DNA of 55,920 nt from Persephonella sp964519345 (GTDB lineage: Bacteria > Aquificota > Aquificia > Aquificales > Hydrogenothermaceae). The stretch is from NCBI GenBank assembly GCA_964519345.1, contig CAZFKX010000029.1, positions 1 to 55,920 on the forward strand. The letters run 5' to 3'. The stretch's first letter is position 1. Each line of letters begins with the position of its first letter. This document shows positions 32,984 to 41,048 of the stretch, one piece after another. The notes below the pieces were generated by a model, which was not told the DNA's origin, did no database searches, and saw only the letters and a program-made list of their open reading frames with translations. The position numbers and the translations under genes were made by a program.

Positions 32984-33022
32984 TGTTAAAATAATATCTC
33001 TAAATAAATCTGGAGGATAAGA

Positions 33023-34459
33023 TTGGTAAGAGTAAGATTTGCTCCAAGTCCAACAGGGTATCTTCATCTTGGAAATGCAAGGACGGCGCTTTTTAATTAT
33101 ATCTATGCAAGACATACAGGAGGAAAGCTTATACTCAGAATAGAGGATACAGATAGGGAAAGATCCAGAAAAGAGTATGAGGATATGTTGATAGATGATC
33201 TTAAATGGCTGGGTATAGACTGGGATGAAGGTCCTGATATTGGCGGCGATTATGGACCTTACAGACAGTCAGAAAGGTCTGAGATATACAATAAGTATGT
33301 AGAAAAACTTAAAGAGTCGGATTATATATATAAATGTTTCTGCAGTCCACAAGAGCTTGAAGAAGAGAGAAAAAGGGCTCTTTCAGAGGGAAGACCCCCA
33401 AGGTACAGTGGAAAGTGTAGAAATCTTTCTGAATCACAGATAAGGGAGTTGGAATCTAAGGGCAGACCTTATGTATGGAGATTTAGAGTCCCTGATGGAG
33501 AGTTTATAATATTTGAAGATCTTATTAAGGGGACTGTTGAGATAAATGTTGATGAGTTTGGTGATTTTGTTATTGTGAGATCAGACGGTACTCCTGTTTA
33601 TAACTTTGTTGTTGTTATTGATGATGCATTAATGAAAATAACAGATGTGATAAGGGGAGAGGATCATCTTTCTAATACTCCAAAGCAGATACTGATTTAC
33701 AGGGCTTTAGGTTTTGAGGAACCAAGATTTGCTCATCTTCCTATCATATTAGGTGAAGACCGAAGCAAACTATCAAAAAGGCACGGAGCTGTTTCCGTAA
33801 GAGCTTTTAGAGACGATGGTTATGTTTCGGAAGCTATGTTTAATGGACTGTCTTTACTTGGATGGCATCCAAAAGGAGATAATGAGGTTCTTTCAAAGGA
33901 GGAAATAATACAGGAGTTTGATATAAAGGATGTTCACAATGCACCGGCTGTTTTTGATAGAGCAAAACTTAGATGGCTGAATGGGGTTTATATTAGAGAA
34001 AGGATAGATATTGATGATTTAACAAGGAGAGCTATTCCTTTTTTCGAGGGTTTTGGATATAAAGCAGATTTTAATTATTACAGAAGGGTTATGGAAGCTA
34101 TAAGGGACAGTCTTGAAACATTAATGGATATTGAAAATAGAGCAAAACCATTTTTTATTGACGATTTTCATTATGATGAGGAAGGTCAGAAATTTTTAAA
34201 GGATGAAAATGGGTATAAGGTTGTCCAGTTATTTTATGAGAAGGTAAAAGATCTTGAAGATATAAAAAAAGAGGATTTTAAAAGAATAACAAAAGAGATA
34301 CAGAAAGAACTGGGTGTAAAAGGTAAAAATCTTTTTATGCCTATAAGGGTCGCTCTCACTGGAGTTACTTCAGGTGTTGATATGGCTGTCTTGATTGAGG
34401 TTATAGGTATTGAAAGAGTTAAACACAGATTACAGAGAGCACTGGAATATTTTGGGTGA
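33023..34459 (+). CDS. gltX: Glutamyl-tRNA synthetase
   Basis: 478 residues, class I. FAPSPTGYLHLGNARTALFN holds the HIGH-type motif, LRIEDTDRERS follows, and SKLSKRHGAVSV is the KMSKS-type loop. A Cys-rich insertion (CFCSPQELEEER...CRNL) resembles the zinc-binding part of some family members. It charges tRNA-Glu and, where no GlnRS exists, possibly tRNA-Gln. The start is TTG with GGAGG in front. Confidence 0.96.
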   Translation: MVRVRFAPSPTGYLHLGNARTALFNYIYARHTGGKLILRIEDTDRERSRKEYEDMLIDDLKWLGIDWDEGPDIGGDYGPYRQSERSEIYNKYVEKLKESDYIYKCFCSPQELEEERKRALSEGRPPRYSGKCRNLSESQIRELESKGRPYVWRFRVPDGEFIIFEDLIKGTVEINVDEFGDFVIVRSDGTPVYNFVVVIDDALMKITDVIRGEDHLSNTPKQILIYRALGFEEPRFAHLPIILGEDRSKLSKRHGAVSVRAFRDDGYVSEAMFNGLSLLGWHPKGDNEVLSKEEIIQEFDIKDVHNAPAVFDRAKLRWLNGVYIRERIDIDDLTRRAIPFFEGFGYKADFNYYRRVMEAIRDSLETLMDIENRAKPFFIDDFHYDEEGQKFLKDENGYKVVQLFYEKVKDLEDIKKEDFKRITKEIQKELGVKGKNLFMPIRVALTGVTSGVDMAVLIEVIGIERVKHRLQRALEYFG

Positions 34460-34463
34460 TTAG

Positions 34464-34907
34464 ATGATAAGATGGATACTTGAAAATCTTGGTGGAAGTA
34501 GAGTTCCCGAACCTAATGAACTTGATTTATGGGTGGATGAGAAAATCAATACGGTGATTAATCTTTTAGGTGGAGATTACGGTGATTTTATAGCTGAAAA
34601 ACAGAGGCAAAAAGGATTTGAGGTAATAAGGATACCATTTTCAATGGCTGATCCTATTCCACAGGAAGAGTTTATATCTGTTTATACATATATAGATCAG
34701 CTCATAAATGAGGGAAAAAAGATTGTTGTTCACTGTAAGTATGGTCAGGCAAGAAGTGGAACATTTTTAGCCGGTTACCTGATATATTCAGGGTACACTT
34801 ATGAAGAAGCTTTAAATAAAGTACTTTCTAAAGGTTTTGCACCGCATACAGATTATCAGATAAAATTTTTAAAAGATCTTTATAAAAAGATAAAATCTGA
34901 TGTTTAG
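34464..34907 (+). CDS. Dual-specificity-type protein phosphatase
   Basis: 147 residues. IVVHCKYGQARSGTFLAGYLI contains the CX5R phosphatase loop (HCKYGQAR), and the general-acid Asp is likely in PFSMADPIP. Size matches small DSP/PTP-like enzymes of bacteria and archaea. It hydrolyses phosphate from Tyr/Ser/Thr or from lipids; the target is unknown. It begins 5 bases after gltX and overlaps the next gene by eight. Confidence 0.8.
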   Translation: MIRWILENLGGSRVPEPNELDLWVDEKINTVINLLGGDYGDFIAEKQRQKGFEVIRIPFSMADPIPQEEFISVYTYIDQLINEGKKIVVHCKYGQARSGTFLAGYLIYSGYTYEEALNKVLSKGFAPHTDYQIKFLKDLYKKIKSDV

Positions 34908-35286
34908 TTTTAAAGATCTTAAAAAGCTTAGGATTGTTTTTAAAAAATCAGGCAAGGCTGTTGGTAAGGATTTCTTTGACAGCATTATAGAAAAAGCACC
35001 GGATAAAGATCTTAGAAATTTTCTTATTGGATGCAGGCATACTGTTGAGAGACACTACACAGAAGCATTAAAATGGTTTCAGATATCAGGATGTGAAGAC
35101 AGTAAAGGACTTATAGTCTTGCTGTCCTACAAACTTGGAGATGATTTTCTCATGGAACAGTATTATAGTGAAGATATTGATATTGGCAAAACCCTAAACA
35201 AGCTTGGTTTAGAACTTTATATATCAATTGACAATAAAGAGTATAAGGTAGATGGTTCTTTATTAAAAAATCTATGCAAAATTTAA
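34900..35286 (+). CDS. Hypothetical helical protein after the phosphatase
   Basis: 128 residues, unrecognised. Helix pairs with RNFLIGCRHTVERHYTEALKWF recall a TPR/Sel1-like repeat. The start overlaps the phosphatase stop by eight bases, suggesting a coupled product. The end overlaps the convergent Cas6-like gene by 15 bases. Function unknown. Confidence 0.55.
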   Translation: MFSFKDLKKLRIVFKKSGKAVGKDFFDSIIEKAPDKDLRNFLIGCRHTVERHYTEALKWFQISGCEDSKGLIVLLSYKLGDDFLMEQYYSEDIDIGKTLNKLGLELYISIDNKEYKVDGSLLKNLCKI

Positions 35287-36138
35287 TTTTCCAAGCCCAA
35301 AGCTTACAGATTTACCTATATTAATTATCTTTAAAAGTTCCAGGTAAGGGTATATCTCTTTAAGGTCTCCTTCTAAACAAAAATCACCTTCAAATGCAGG
35401 AATAATCATTTTTCTTTTTTTTCTGTTTGACCATCTTTCCATGGGACTTGGCTTGAATCTTTCATCCTTTATCTCAAATTTTTCAGGATTTAAAAATATT
35501 CTTTCTGATTTAGTTCCATAATTGAGGGCAATGTTGCTTATCCTTAAAACCATAGCTTTTAAAAATATATTTTTATCAAACTGACTGGACTTTATATAAC
35601 TTCCCTTTAGTTTTATTGACGAGGGAAAAAGTTTTACACGTATTCTATCCTTACCTGTTCTGAGATCAAAAAAGCTTAAGGCATCAAATCTTGGGACAGA
35701 AACTTTTAAAAGATGATACTTTTCCTCAAATGGATGATAGTAATATATATTGTATGCTTTTATGTATCTGTCCTTCCCTAAATTGAATATACCTTTTAAG
35801 CTCTCTGTTATAAATTCCCAGTAGTTTGATGCAGATCCTAAAAGAGTAATATCAATAGATATTATGTCTCCTTCTTTAAGCTCTCTTTTTTCATAGGGAG
35901 GTTTGAGTACATATTTTGAAGGCTGGTTAAGTATAGATTCAGTTTCAAATATTACAGTATAGGGACAGGATCTTCTAAATTCACATTTTTCACACTGTTC
36001 TCTTGGTTTTATACATACTATTTTCCTCAGTCTTCTACCGAGGATACCCCTGAAGGAAGAACCTAAAAAATACGGCTGTGTAAAGGGCTGCAAAACCTTA
36101 TAATCAATTCTTATCTGTGAGAACTCAAAATTTATCAT
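35272..36138 (-). CDS. cas6: Cas6-family CRISPR RNA endonuclease (orphan)
   Basis: 288 residues. N-terminal PYFLGSSFRGILGRRLRK, then a Cys cluster CEKCEFRRSC that can bind zinc, LKEGDIISIDITLLGSA in the middle, and a C-terminal MERWSNRKKRKMIIPAFEG followed by NIGKSVSFGLGKLNF, the Gly-rich loop of RAMP proteins. This layout matches the COG5551/PF10040 Cas6 branch. Cas6 cuts CRISPR precursor RNA within repeats. Here it is the last gene of the molybdate operon, 20 bp after modC, and no array or other cas gene is in the window. No ribosome site is clear. Confidence 0.75.
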   Translation of the reverse strand: MINFEFSQIRIDYKVLQPFTQPYFLGSSFRGILGRRLRKIVCIKPREQCEKCEFRRSCPYTVIFETESILNQPSKYVLKPPYEKRELKEGDIISIDITLLGSASNYWEFITESLKGIFNLGKDRYIKAYNIYYYHPFEEKYHLLKVSVPRFDALSFFDLRTGKDRIRVKLFPSSIKLKGSYIKSSQFDKNIFLKAMVLRISNIALNYGTKSERIFLNPEKFEIKDERFKPSPMERWSNRKKRKMIIPAFEGDFCLEGDLKEIYPYLELLKIINIGKSVSFGLGKLNFA

Positions 36139-36158
36139 ACTATCAGTTTTTATTTTAA

Positions 36159-37022
36159 TTATATTCTTTTTATTACTGGATTAAAAGCTTTTGAACTTAC
36201 AATAACTCTATCGCCTACTGATATATCGTCCCTGTCAGATATGACAACCTCAACAAGATTGTCTCCTATCTCAACTGTTGCTATATATATAGCGTCTGCC
36301 TTTTTGATCTGCAAAACAGTTCCTAAAAATGAGAACTTACCTGAGATATTTTTTTCTATAAACACTTTTCTTGGAGTTCCTTCTTTCAAAACTTTTCCTT
36401 TTTCAATCCATATGACTCTATCAGAGAGTTTGAAAACTTCTGTTTTGTCGTGGGAAACAAGTATGGTGGTAAGATTGTAGCTTTTATGTAAGTTTTTTAT
36501 CTTTTCCTGCAGTTTTTCTCTTATTGAGTAATCAAGGGCAGACAGTGGTTCATCAAGTAAAAGTATTGAAGGATCTCTTGCTATAGCCCTTGCAAGAGCT
36601 ACCCTCTGCTGTTGTCCTCCTGAAAGAGTTTCAGGATATCTGTCTTTCAGTTCATAAAGATGAACTTTTTCTAAAAGCTCAAAAGCTTTTTTCTTATCAG
36701 GTCTTTCCATGGCAAAAATAATATTTTCAAGAACCGTCATATTTGGAAAGAGTGCGTAATTTTGAAAAACAAAGCCTATATTTCTTTTCTGGGGAGGGAG
36801 GTTTATACCTTTTTCACTGTTGAAATAAATCTTCCCATCTATTTCTATTATACCCTTATCAGGTTTTTCAAGACCAGATATCATTCTTAGGATAGTTGTT
36901 TTCCCGCTCCCAGATCTTCCAAAAAGTGTTACAAATTCTCCCTTATTAATATGAAGATCTATTTTAAGTAAAAATTTTCCACCGTCGCCTATAAGCTCTT
37001 TCTCAATCTCTATCTTTATCAT
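36159..37022 (-). CDS. modC: Molybdate ABC transporter ATPase
   Basis: 287 residues. Walker A GRSGSGKTTI, signature LSGGQQQRVALARAIA, Walker B ILLLDEPLSALD and the H-loop VSHDK are intact. A C-terminal TOBE domain (from about 225) matches ModC/CysA-type ATPases. It drives molybdate or tungstate import at the cytoplasmic membrane face. It overlaps modB by four bases. Confidence 0.9.
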   Translation of the reverse strand: MIKIEIEKELIGDGGKFLLKIDLHINKGEFVTLFGRSGSGKTTILRMISGLEKPDKGIIEIDGKIYFNSEKGINLPPQKRNIGFVFQNYALFPNMTVLENIIFAMERPDKKKAFELLEKVHLYELKDRYPETLSGGQQQRVALARAIARDPSILLLDEPLSALDYSIREKLQEKIKNLHKSYNLTTILVSHDKTEVFKLSDRVIWIEKGKVLKEGTPRKVFIEKNISGKFSFLGTVLQIKKADAIYIATVEIGDNLVEVVISDRDDISVGDRVIVSSKAFNPVIKRI

Positions 37023-37696
37023 AATCTTCCATTAATCTCAAATCTTTTGTTAAAAATATAAACTGTAAGAAGTGTAAAAAAAGAGAAAGCAAGCAGAACG
37101 GCTGAATAAATATGAGCAGATGTATAGTCAAGTTTTTCAACAGCTTCATAAATAGCTATAGATACAACTTTCGTCTCACCCTCTATACTTCCTCCTATCA
37201 TGAGGATAACACCAAACTCACCAATTGTATGTGCGAAAGAAAGAACGGTTCCTGTGATAAGTGCAGGTTTCATATTTGGAAGTATAACTTTTAAAAGTGT
37301 GTACAGTTTTGATTTTCCAAGTGTGTAGGATGCCTCAATATATGTTCTGTTGACACTTTTAAATCCTGAAATTAGGGGATGGATCATGAAAGGAAAACTA
37401 AATATAATTGATGCGAAAACAAGCCCTTCAAAATGGAAGGCAAGCTGATGTCCTGCTAATTTTTTCCAAATCCCTCCAAGAAAACCATCTTTACTGAAAA
37501 GCATTAAAAGGTAAAAACCTAATACTGTAGGTGGAAGTACAAGGGGAAGTGATATAACAGCCTCAACTACAGGTTTAAGTCTGAAATTTGAGTACGCTAT
37601 AAAGTACGATAATGGAATGCCTATTATAAGGAGAAATAAAGTTGTTAAAAATGCAAGTTTAAACGTAAGTATAAATGAAGTCGTATCCAAGTTCAT
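37019..37696 (-). CDS. modB: Molybdate ABC transporter permease
   Basis: 225 residues with five to six membrane helices and the ABC permease EAA-type loop (IEASYTLGKSKLYTLLKVILPNMKPAL). SLPLVLPPTVLGFYLL is typical of ModB. It forms the membrane channel with ModC. The start overlaps the stop of the TOBE protein (TAATG). Confidence 0.92.
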   Translation of the reverse strand: MNLDTTSFILTFKLAFLTTLFLLIIGIPLSYFIAYSNFRLKPVVEAVISLPLVLPPTVLGFYLLMLFSKDGFLGGIWKKLAGHQLAFHFEGLVFASIIFSFPFMIHPLISGFKSVNRTYIEASYTLGKSKLYTLLKVILPNMKPALITGTVLSFAHTIGEFGVILMIGGSIEGETKVVSIAIYEAVEKLDYTSAHIYSAVLLAFSFFTLLTVYIFNKRFEINGRL

Positions 37697-38100
37697 TACT
37701 CAACCTCGACGGTTATCTCATTTGGTCTTATAAGGAAATTAATGCTGTCGCCTTCTTTTATATCCAGTAAATCTACGGATTTTTTTGGTATGATTGAGAA
37801 AAATGTATTGTTTCCTGATCTTAAAGTAAGCTTAGAAAGAATCTTTCCATTTTCAATACAGACAAGATCTGCATCGAACATATTTAAAAATGTATTTTTA
37901 AGAAAAGAACAGTTTTTGAATATCTCAACCTCAGTTTCTTTAAAAAGAAGGTTAACTTTTTTTCCCTCTCTCATATAATCGGCAGTATTGGGAGTTTCCA
38001 AAAGTACAACACTGAACTCTCCAATATCTGTTTCTACAGTTATAATAGATAAAAAACTGTCGCTCTCTATTTTTGAGATAATGCCTGTTATTCTATTCAT
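37696..38100 (-). CDS. Stand-alone TOBE/Mop-like molybdate-binding protein
   Basis: 134 residues resembling two TOBE/Mop-like halves: beta strands with an ITVETDIGEFSVVL and a late DLLDIKEGDSINFLIRPNEI segment like the ModC/ModE C-terminal domain. Molbindin-type proteins store or buffer molybdate in the cytoplasm. It sits between modA and modB with overlaps on both sides, which supports a transport-linked role. The match is weaker than for the neighbours. Confidence 0.65.
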   Translation of the reverse strand: MNRITGIISKIESDSFLSIITVETDIGEFSVVLLETPNTADYMREGKKVNLLFKETEVEIFKNCSFLKNTFLNMFDADLVCIENGKILSKLTLRSGNNTFFSIIPKKSVDLLDIKEGDSINFLIRPNEITVEVE

Positions 38101-38848
38101 TATCTTCTCCAGGAAGTGTATATCCGGAATTTACTAAAATTTTTACTATATCTTTTCTTTTTAAAAATTTTAAAAATTTGGTTGCAGCTTTATTTTTATC
38201 TTTAAGTACTATGTATCCCTGTTTTATAGGAGAATGGCATTCTGTATTGATAATTATGTAATTTCCTTTTCTTTTCAATCTTTCACTTTTTGCAAGGGAT
38301 AATGCTATGAATCCTATATCTGCTGCACCAGTTTCTACGAACTGTACTGTTTTTGATATGTTTTCGCCAGTAACGATTTTAGTTTTTATTTTGCTGTACA
38401 GACCATATTTTTTTAAACATTCAACGGCAGCCTTTCCATAGGGAGCAAGATCAGGATTTGCTAAAGCTATCCTCTCAATATCCGGATCTAAAACGGTTTT
38501 TAGACCTTTAAGTTTTATCCCGCTGTTTTTACCTGTCCATAAGACAATCTTTCCTATAAGGAAAACACGAGGTTTTGATTTTGTCAGTCCTTTTTTGTAA
38601 AGACTATCAAGATATCTCATATCTGCAGAAAAGAATATATCAAAAGGGGCTCCTCTTATTATCTGATGATAACCTTTTCCTGAAGAACCGTATATAATCT
38701 TTATTTTATCTTCGGGATACTCCTTTTCATAAAGGACTTTTATTTTATCAAATACGGATGAAAAGTTAGATGCAGCATATAAAGTCAGTTCTTTCCCGTA
38801 GCCAAGACCTGAAATTATAAATACAAGAAGTAATATAAACCTTAACAT
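38093..38848 (-). CDS. modA: Molybdate-binding periplasmic protein
   Basis: 251 residues from the preferred ATG at 38848, which has GGAGGT in front and gives a good signal peptide (LRFILLLVFIISGLGYG). The longer frame adds 13 unrelated residues. LTLYAASNFSSVFDKI and SSGKGYHQIIRGAPFDIFFSAD are the oxyanion-binding Ser and neck features of ModA, with ETGAADIGFIALS towards the end. It captures molybdate or tungstate for ModBC. No Cys lipobox is seen. Confidence 0.9.
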   Translation of the reverse strand: MLRFILLLVFIISGLGYGKELTLYAASNFSSVFDKIKVLYEKEYPEDKIKIIYGSSGKGYHQIIRGAPFDIFFSADMRYLDSLYKKGLTKSKPRVFLIGKIVLWTGKNSGIKLKGLKTVLDPDIERIALANPDLAPYGKAAVECLKKYGLYSKIKTKIVTGENISKTVQFVETGAADIGFIALSLAKSERLKRKGNYIIINTECHSPIKQGYIVLKDKNKAATKFLKFLKRKDIVKILVNSGYTLPGEDNE

Positions 38849-38873
38849 CTCAACCTCCGTAGTATTAAAAAAA

Positions 38874-39659
38874 TTAAAATTTTCCAATAATAATATCCGA
38901 AGCCTTTATAACAGCTGCTACCTCTTTACCTTCTTTAAGATCAAGTTTCTTTACAGATTCGGAAGTTATTATTCCTGTTATAACGCTGTTTCCTGCAGAG
39001 ATCTTTACCTCAGCATTTATATCTCCTTTCATTATTCTTATTATTTTTCCCTTTATTATATTTGAGGCTGATATACTGAGATTTTCAGGTAAAGCTACCA
39101 GAACGTCAGATGCTTTTATTATCATAAAGATCTCATCTCCAATTTTTAGATTGAGCCGATTTAAAGAGTCTTTTGTTATTACTGATTTTAATTTCTGTCC
39201 GTCTGATAGATCTGCGGTTATCTGAGCGTTTATCTCGTCCCTTTTAATATCCGATATTTTAGCTGTTATATGATTTCTTGCTGATATTTTCATATTTAGT
39301 CTCCTGTAGAGATTTAGAAGATCTTCTGTTCTGTCCAGATTTAAGGAGAGCTCCTTTGATATTTTTTTGATTATTTCTTCTATGATTCTGTACTGTTTTA
39401 TAAGATTTTTGCCGTACTCGGTCAGGTATGTTTTACCTCCACCTTTTCCCCCTGACTTACTGACAACAACAGGATAAGGCGAGAGATTGTTTAACGCATC
39501 AATATTATCCCATGCTGTTTTATAGCTCATACCAAGTTCCCTTGCAGCCCTTGATATAGAGCCGTATCTGTCTATAAGTTCCAGTAGTTTTATCCTTCCT
39601 TTTCCTAAGTAACCCTTTTCCTCGATATTAAGAAATATTTCTGTATTTAGCTTTTTCAT
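38874..39659 (-). CDS. modE: Molybdate-responsive regulator ModE
   Basis: 261 residues. Winged HTH at the N-terminus: GRIKLLELIDRYGSISRAAR with ELGMSYKTAWDNID, then SKSGGKGGGKTYLTEYGK, the ModE wing. The C-terminus has two TOBE repeats (SARNHITAKISDIKRDEINA and SASNIIKGKIIRIMKGDINA) that bind molybdate. With molybdate it usually represses mod genes. It is first in the mod operon and has a near-perfect ModE palindrome at 39668-39691, so it most likely controls itself and the operon. Confidence 0.92.
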   Translation of the reverse strand: MKKLNTEIFLNIEEKGYLGKGRIKLLELIDRYGSISRAARELGMSYKTAWDNIDALNNLSPYPVVVSKSGGKGGGKTYLTEYGKNLIKQYRIIEEIIKKISKELSLNLDRTEDLLNLYRRLNMKISARNHITAKISDIKRDEINAQITADLSDGQKLKSVITKDSLNRLNLKIGDEIFMIIKASDVLVALPENLSISASNIIKGKIIRIMKGDINAEVKISAGNSVITGIITSESVKKLDLKEGKEVAAVIKASDIIIGKF

Positions 39660-39667
39660 ATCTGCAC

Positions 39668-39691
39668 CGTTATATTAATAATAATATAACG
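39668..39691 (-). promoter_or_regulatory. ModE-type operator upstream of modE
   Basis: CGTTATATT (39668-39676), six spacer bases, then AATATAACG (39683-39691): a perfect 9-base inverted repeat. The arms match the CGTTATAT/ATATAACG half-sites of the enterobacterial ModE box. It starts 9 bases upstream of the modE ATG, over the likely promoter, which suits repression. Confidence 0.75.
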
Positions 39692-39859
39692 AAAGGTTTT
39701 TTTTGTGAACAGTTTTGAAAAGAATGAAAAAAATTTATATATTATTAAATATGCTTAAAAAAATTTAGCGAACTCTTATTAAATAATATCTGCATCTCTT
39801 TTAAATTATTCTATTTTCATAATTTGAATTTTTAATAAAAATAAAAAGGAGGTGGATTG
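39692..39859. other. AT-rich divergent intergenic region
   Basis: No gene seen. This 168-base stretch between the modE operator and the inositol synthase should carry the promoters of both directions. I cannot pick out one convincing -35/-10 pair in the AT-rich run; the AGGAGG of the synthase lies at its right end. Confidence 0.45.
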
Positions 39860-41047
39860 ATGAGACTATGGCTGTTTGGTCTTTACGGTATAGTGGCCAC
39901 AACAGCCGTGGCAGGAGATAGGGCTATAAAAAGGGGAGTTGCAGATACAACAGGACTTGTTTCTTCACTTCCTGTATTTAAGGATCTTGAAAAATACGTT
40001 CCGCTGAATTTTGATAAGTTTGGCGGACATGAGATAAGAGCATTGGACAATGATCTGTACTCAGAACTTTTTTCACATTGGGAAGAAAATCAGCATTTTG
40101 ATTACAGGTTGTTGAAGTATCTTGAAGATGATCTAAGGGGAATAAAAGCAAAAAAAGGGACAGCCGTTAACTGTGGAACAGGTGTTCTACAGGAGCTTAA
40201 ACCTGTAAATACGCTTGAAGAAGAAGGGCTAACCTTAGAACAGATCGTTGACAGGATAGAAAAAGATATTATTGAGTTTAAGGATGAAGAAACAGTTGCT
40301 GTAAATGTTGCTTCAACAGAGCCTGTTATACCTTACGATCATGAAGTTCACGGATCTTTAGAAGGTTTTGAAAAAGCTATAAAGGAAAATAGAAAAGATA
40401 AAATATCAGCATCTATGATATATGCGTATGTATCTTTAAGAAATAGGATACCTTACGGAAATTTTACACCAAGTGCAGGTTCTGGAATTCCTGCATTAAA
40501 AGAACTTGCTGAGAAAAATGCAGTTCCCCATGCTGGAAATGATGGTAAAACTGGAGAAACGCTTATAAAAACCAGTCTGGCACCTCTATTTGCGTATAGA
40601 AATCTTAAAGTTCTTGGATGGATGGGCTATAACATTCTTGGTGATCTCGATGGTAAGGTTCTCTCCCATAAACAAAACAAAGAGAGTAAAGTTGTATCAA
40701 AGGATAAAGTGGTAAGTAAAATATTGGGATATGAACCCTATACAATAACAGAGATAAATTATTTTCCTTCATTAAAAGATAATAAAACAGCCTTTGATTT
40801 TATACATTACCAGGGATTTTTAGGAACTAAGATGAAGTTTTATTTTACGTGGGATGCTGTTGATGCTATTGTTGCTGCTCCACTTGTTCTTGATATAGCA
40901 AAATTTCTTATTTTCGCAAAAAAGAAGGGCGTAAAGGGTGTTGTAAAAGAGCTTGCTTTCTTTTTTAAATCTCCTATGGAAACAGATAATTACAATACCC
41001 ACACACAGTTTGAAACTCTAATTAGATGGTTCAGATCGTTAGATTAA
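39860..41047 (+). CDS. Myo-inositol-1-phosphate synthase, archaeal type
   Basis: 395 residues from the ATG after GGAGGTGG. LFGLYGIVATTAVAG is the NAD-binding loop, and KKGTAVNCGTG, NVASTEPVIPYD, FTPSAGSGIPALKEL, HAGNDGKTGETL and YNILGDLDGKVLS are in the order of archaeal INO1 enzymes, to which the protein is strikingly close throughout. It converts glucose-6-phosphate to inositol-1-phosphate using bound NAD. Directly followed by the di-myo-inositol-phosphate enzyme, so the product is the DIP heat-protective solute. Divergent from modE. Confidence 0.92.
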   Translation: MRLWLFGLYGIVATTAVAGDRAIKRGVADTTGLVSSLPVFKDLEKYVPLNFDKFGGHEIRALDNDLYSELFSHWEENQHFDYRLLKYLEDDLRGIKAKKGTAVNCGTGVLQELKPVNTLEEEGLTLEQIVDRIEKDIIEFKDEETVAVNVASTEPVIPYDHEVHGSLEGFEKAIKENRKDKISASMIYAYVSLRNRIPYGNFTPSAGSGIPALKELAEKNAVPHAGNDGKTGETLIKTSLAPLFAYRNLKVLGWMGYNILGDLDGKVLSHKQNKESKVVSKDKVVSKILGYEPYTITEINYFPSLKDNKTAFDFIHYQGFLGTKMKFYFTWDAVDAIVAAPLVLDIAKFLIFAKKKGVKGVVKELAFFFKSPMETDNYNTHTQFETLIRWFRSLD

Positions 41048-41048
41048 G

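Noticed and set aside
35000..39860. Search for a CRISPR array near the Cas6-like gene.
   Set aside because: No evenly spaced direct repeats are visible here or elsewhere in the window.
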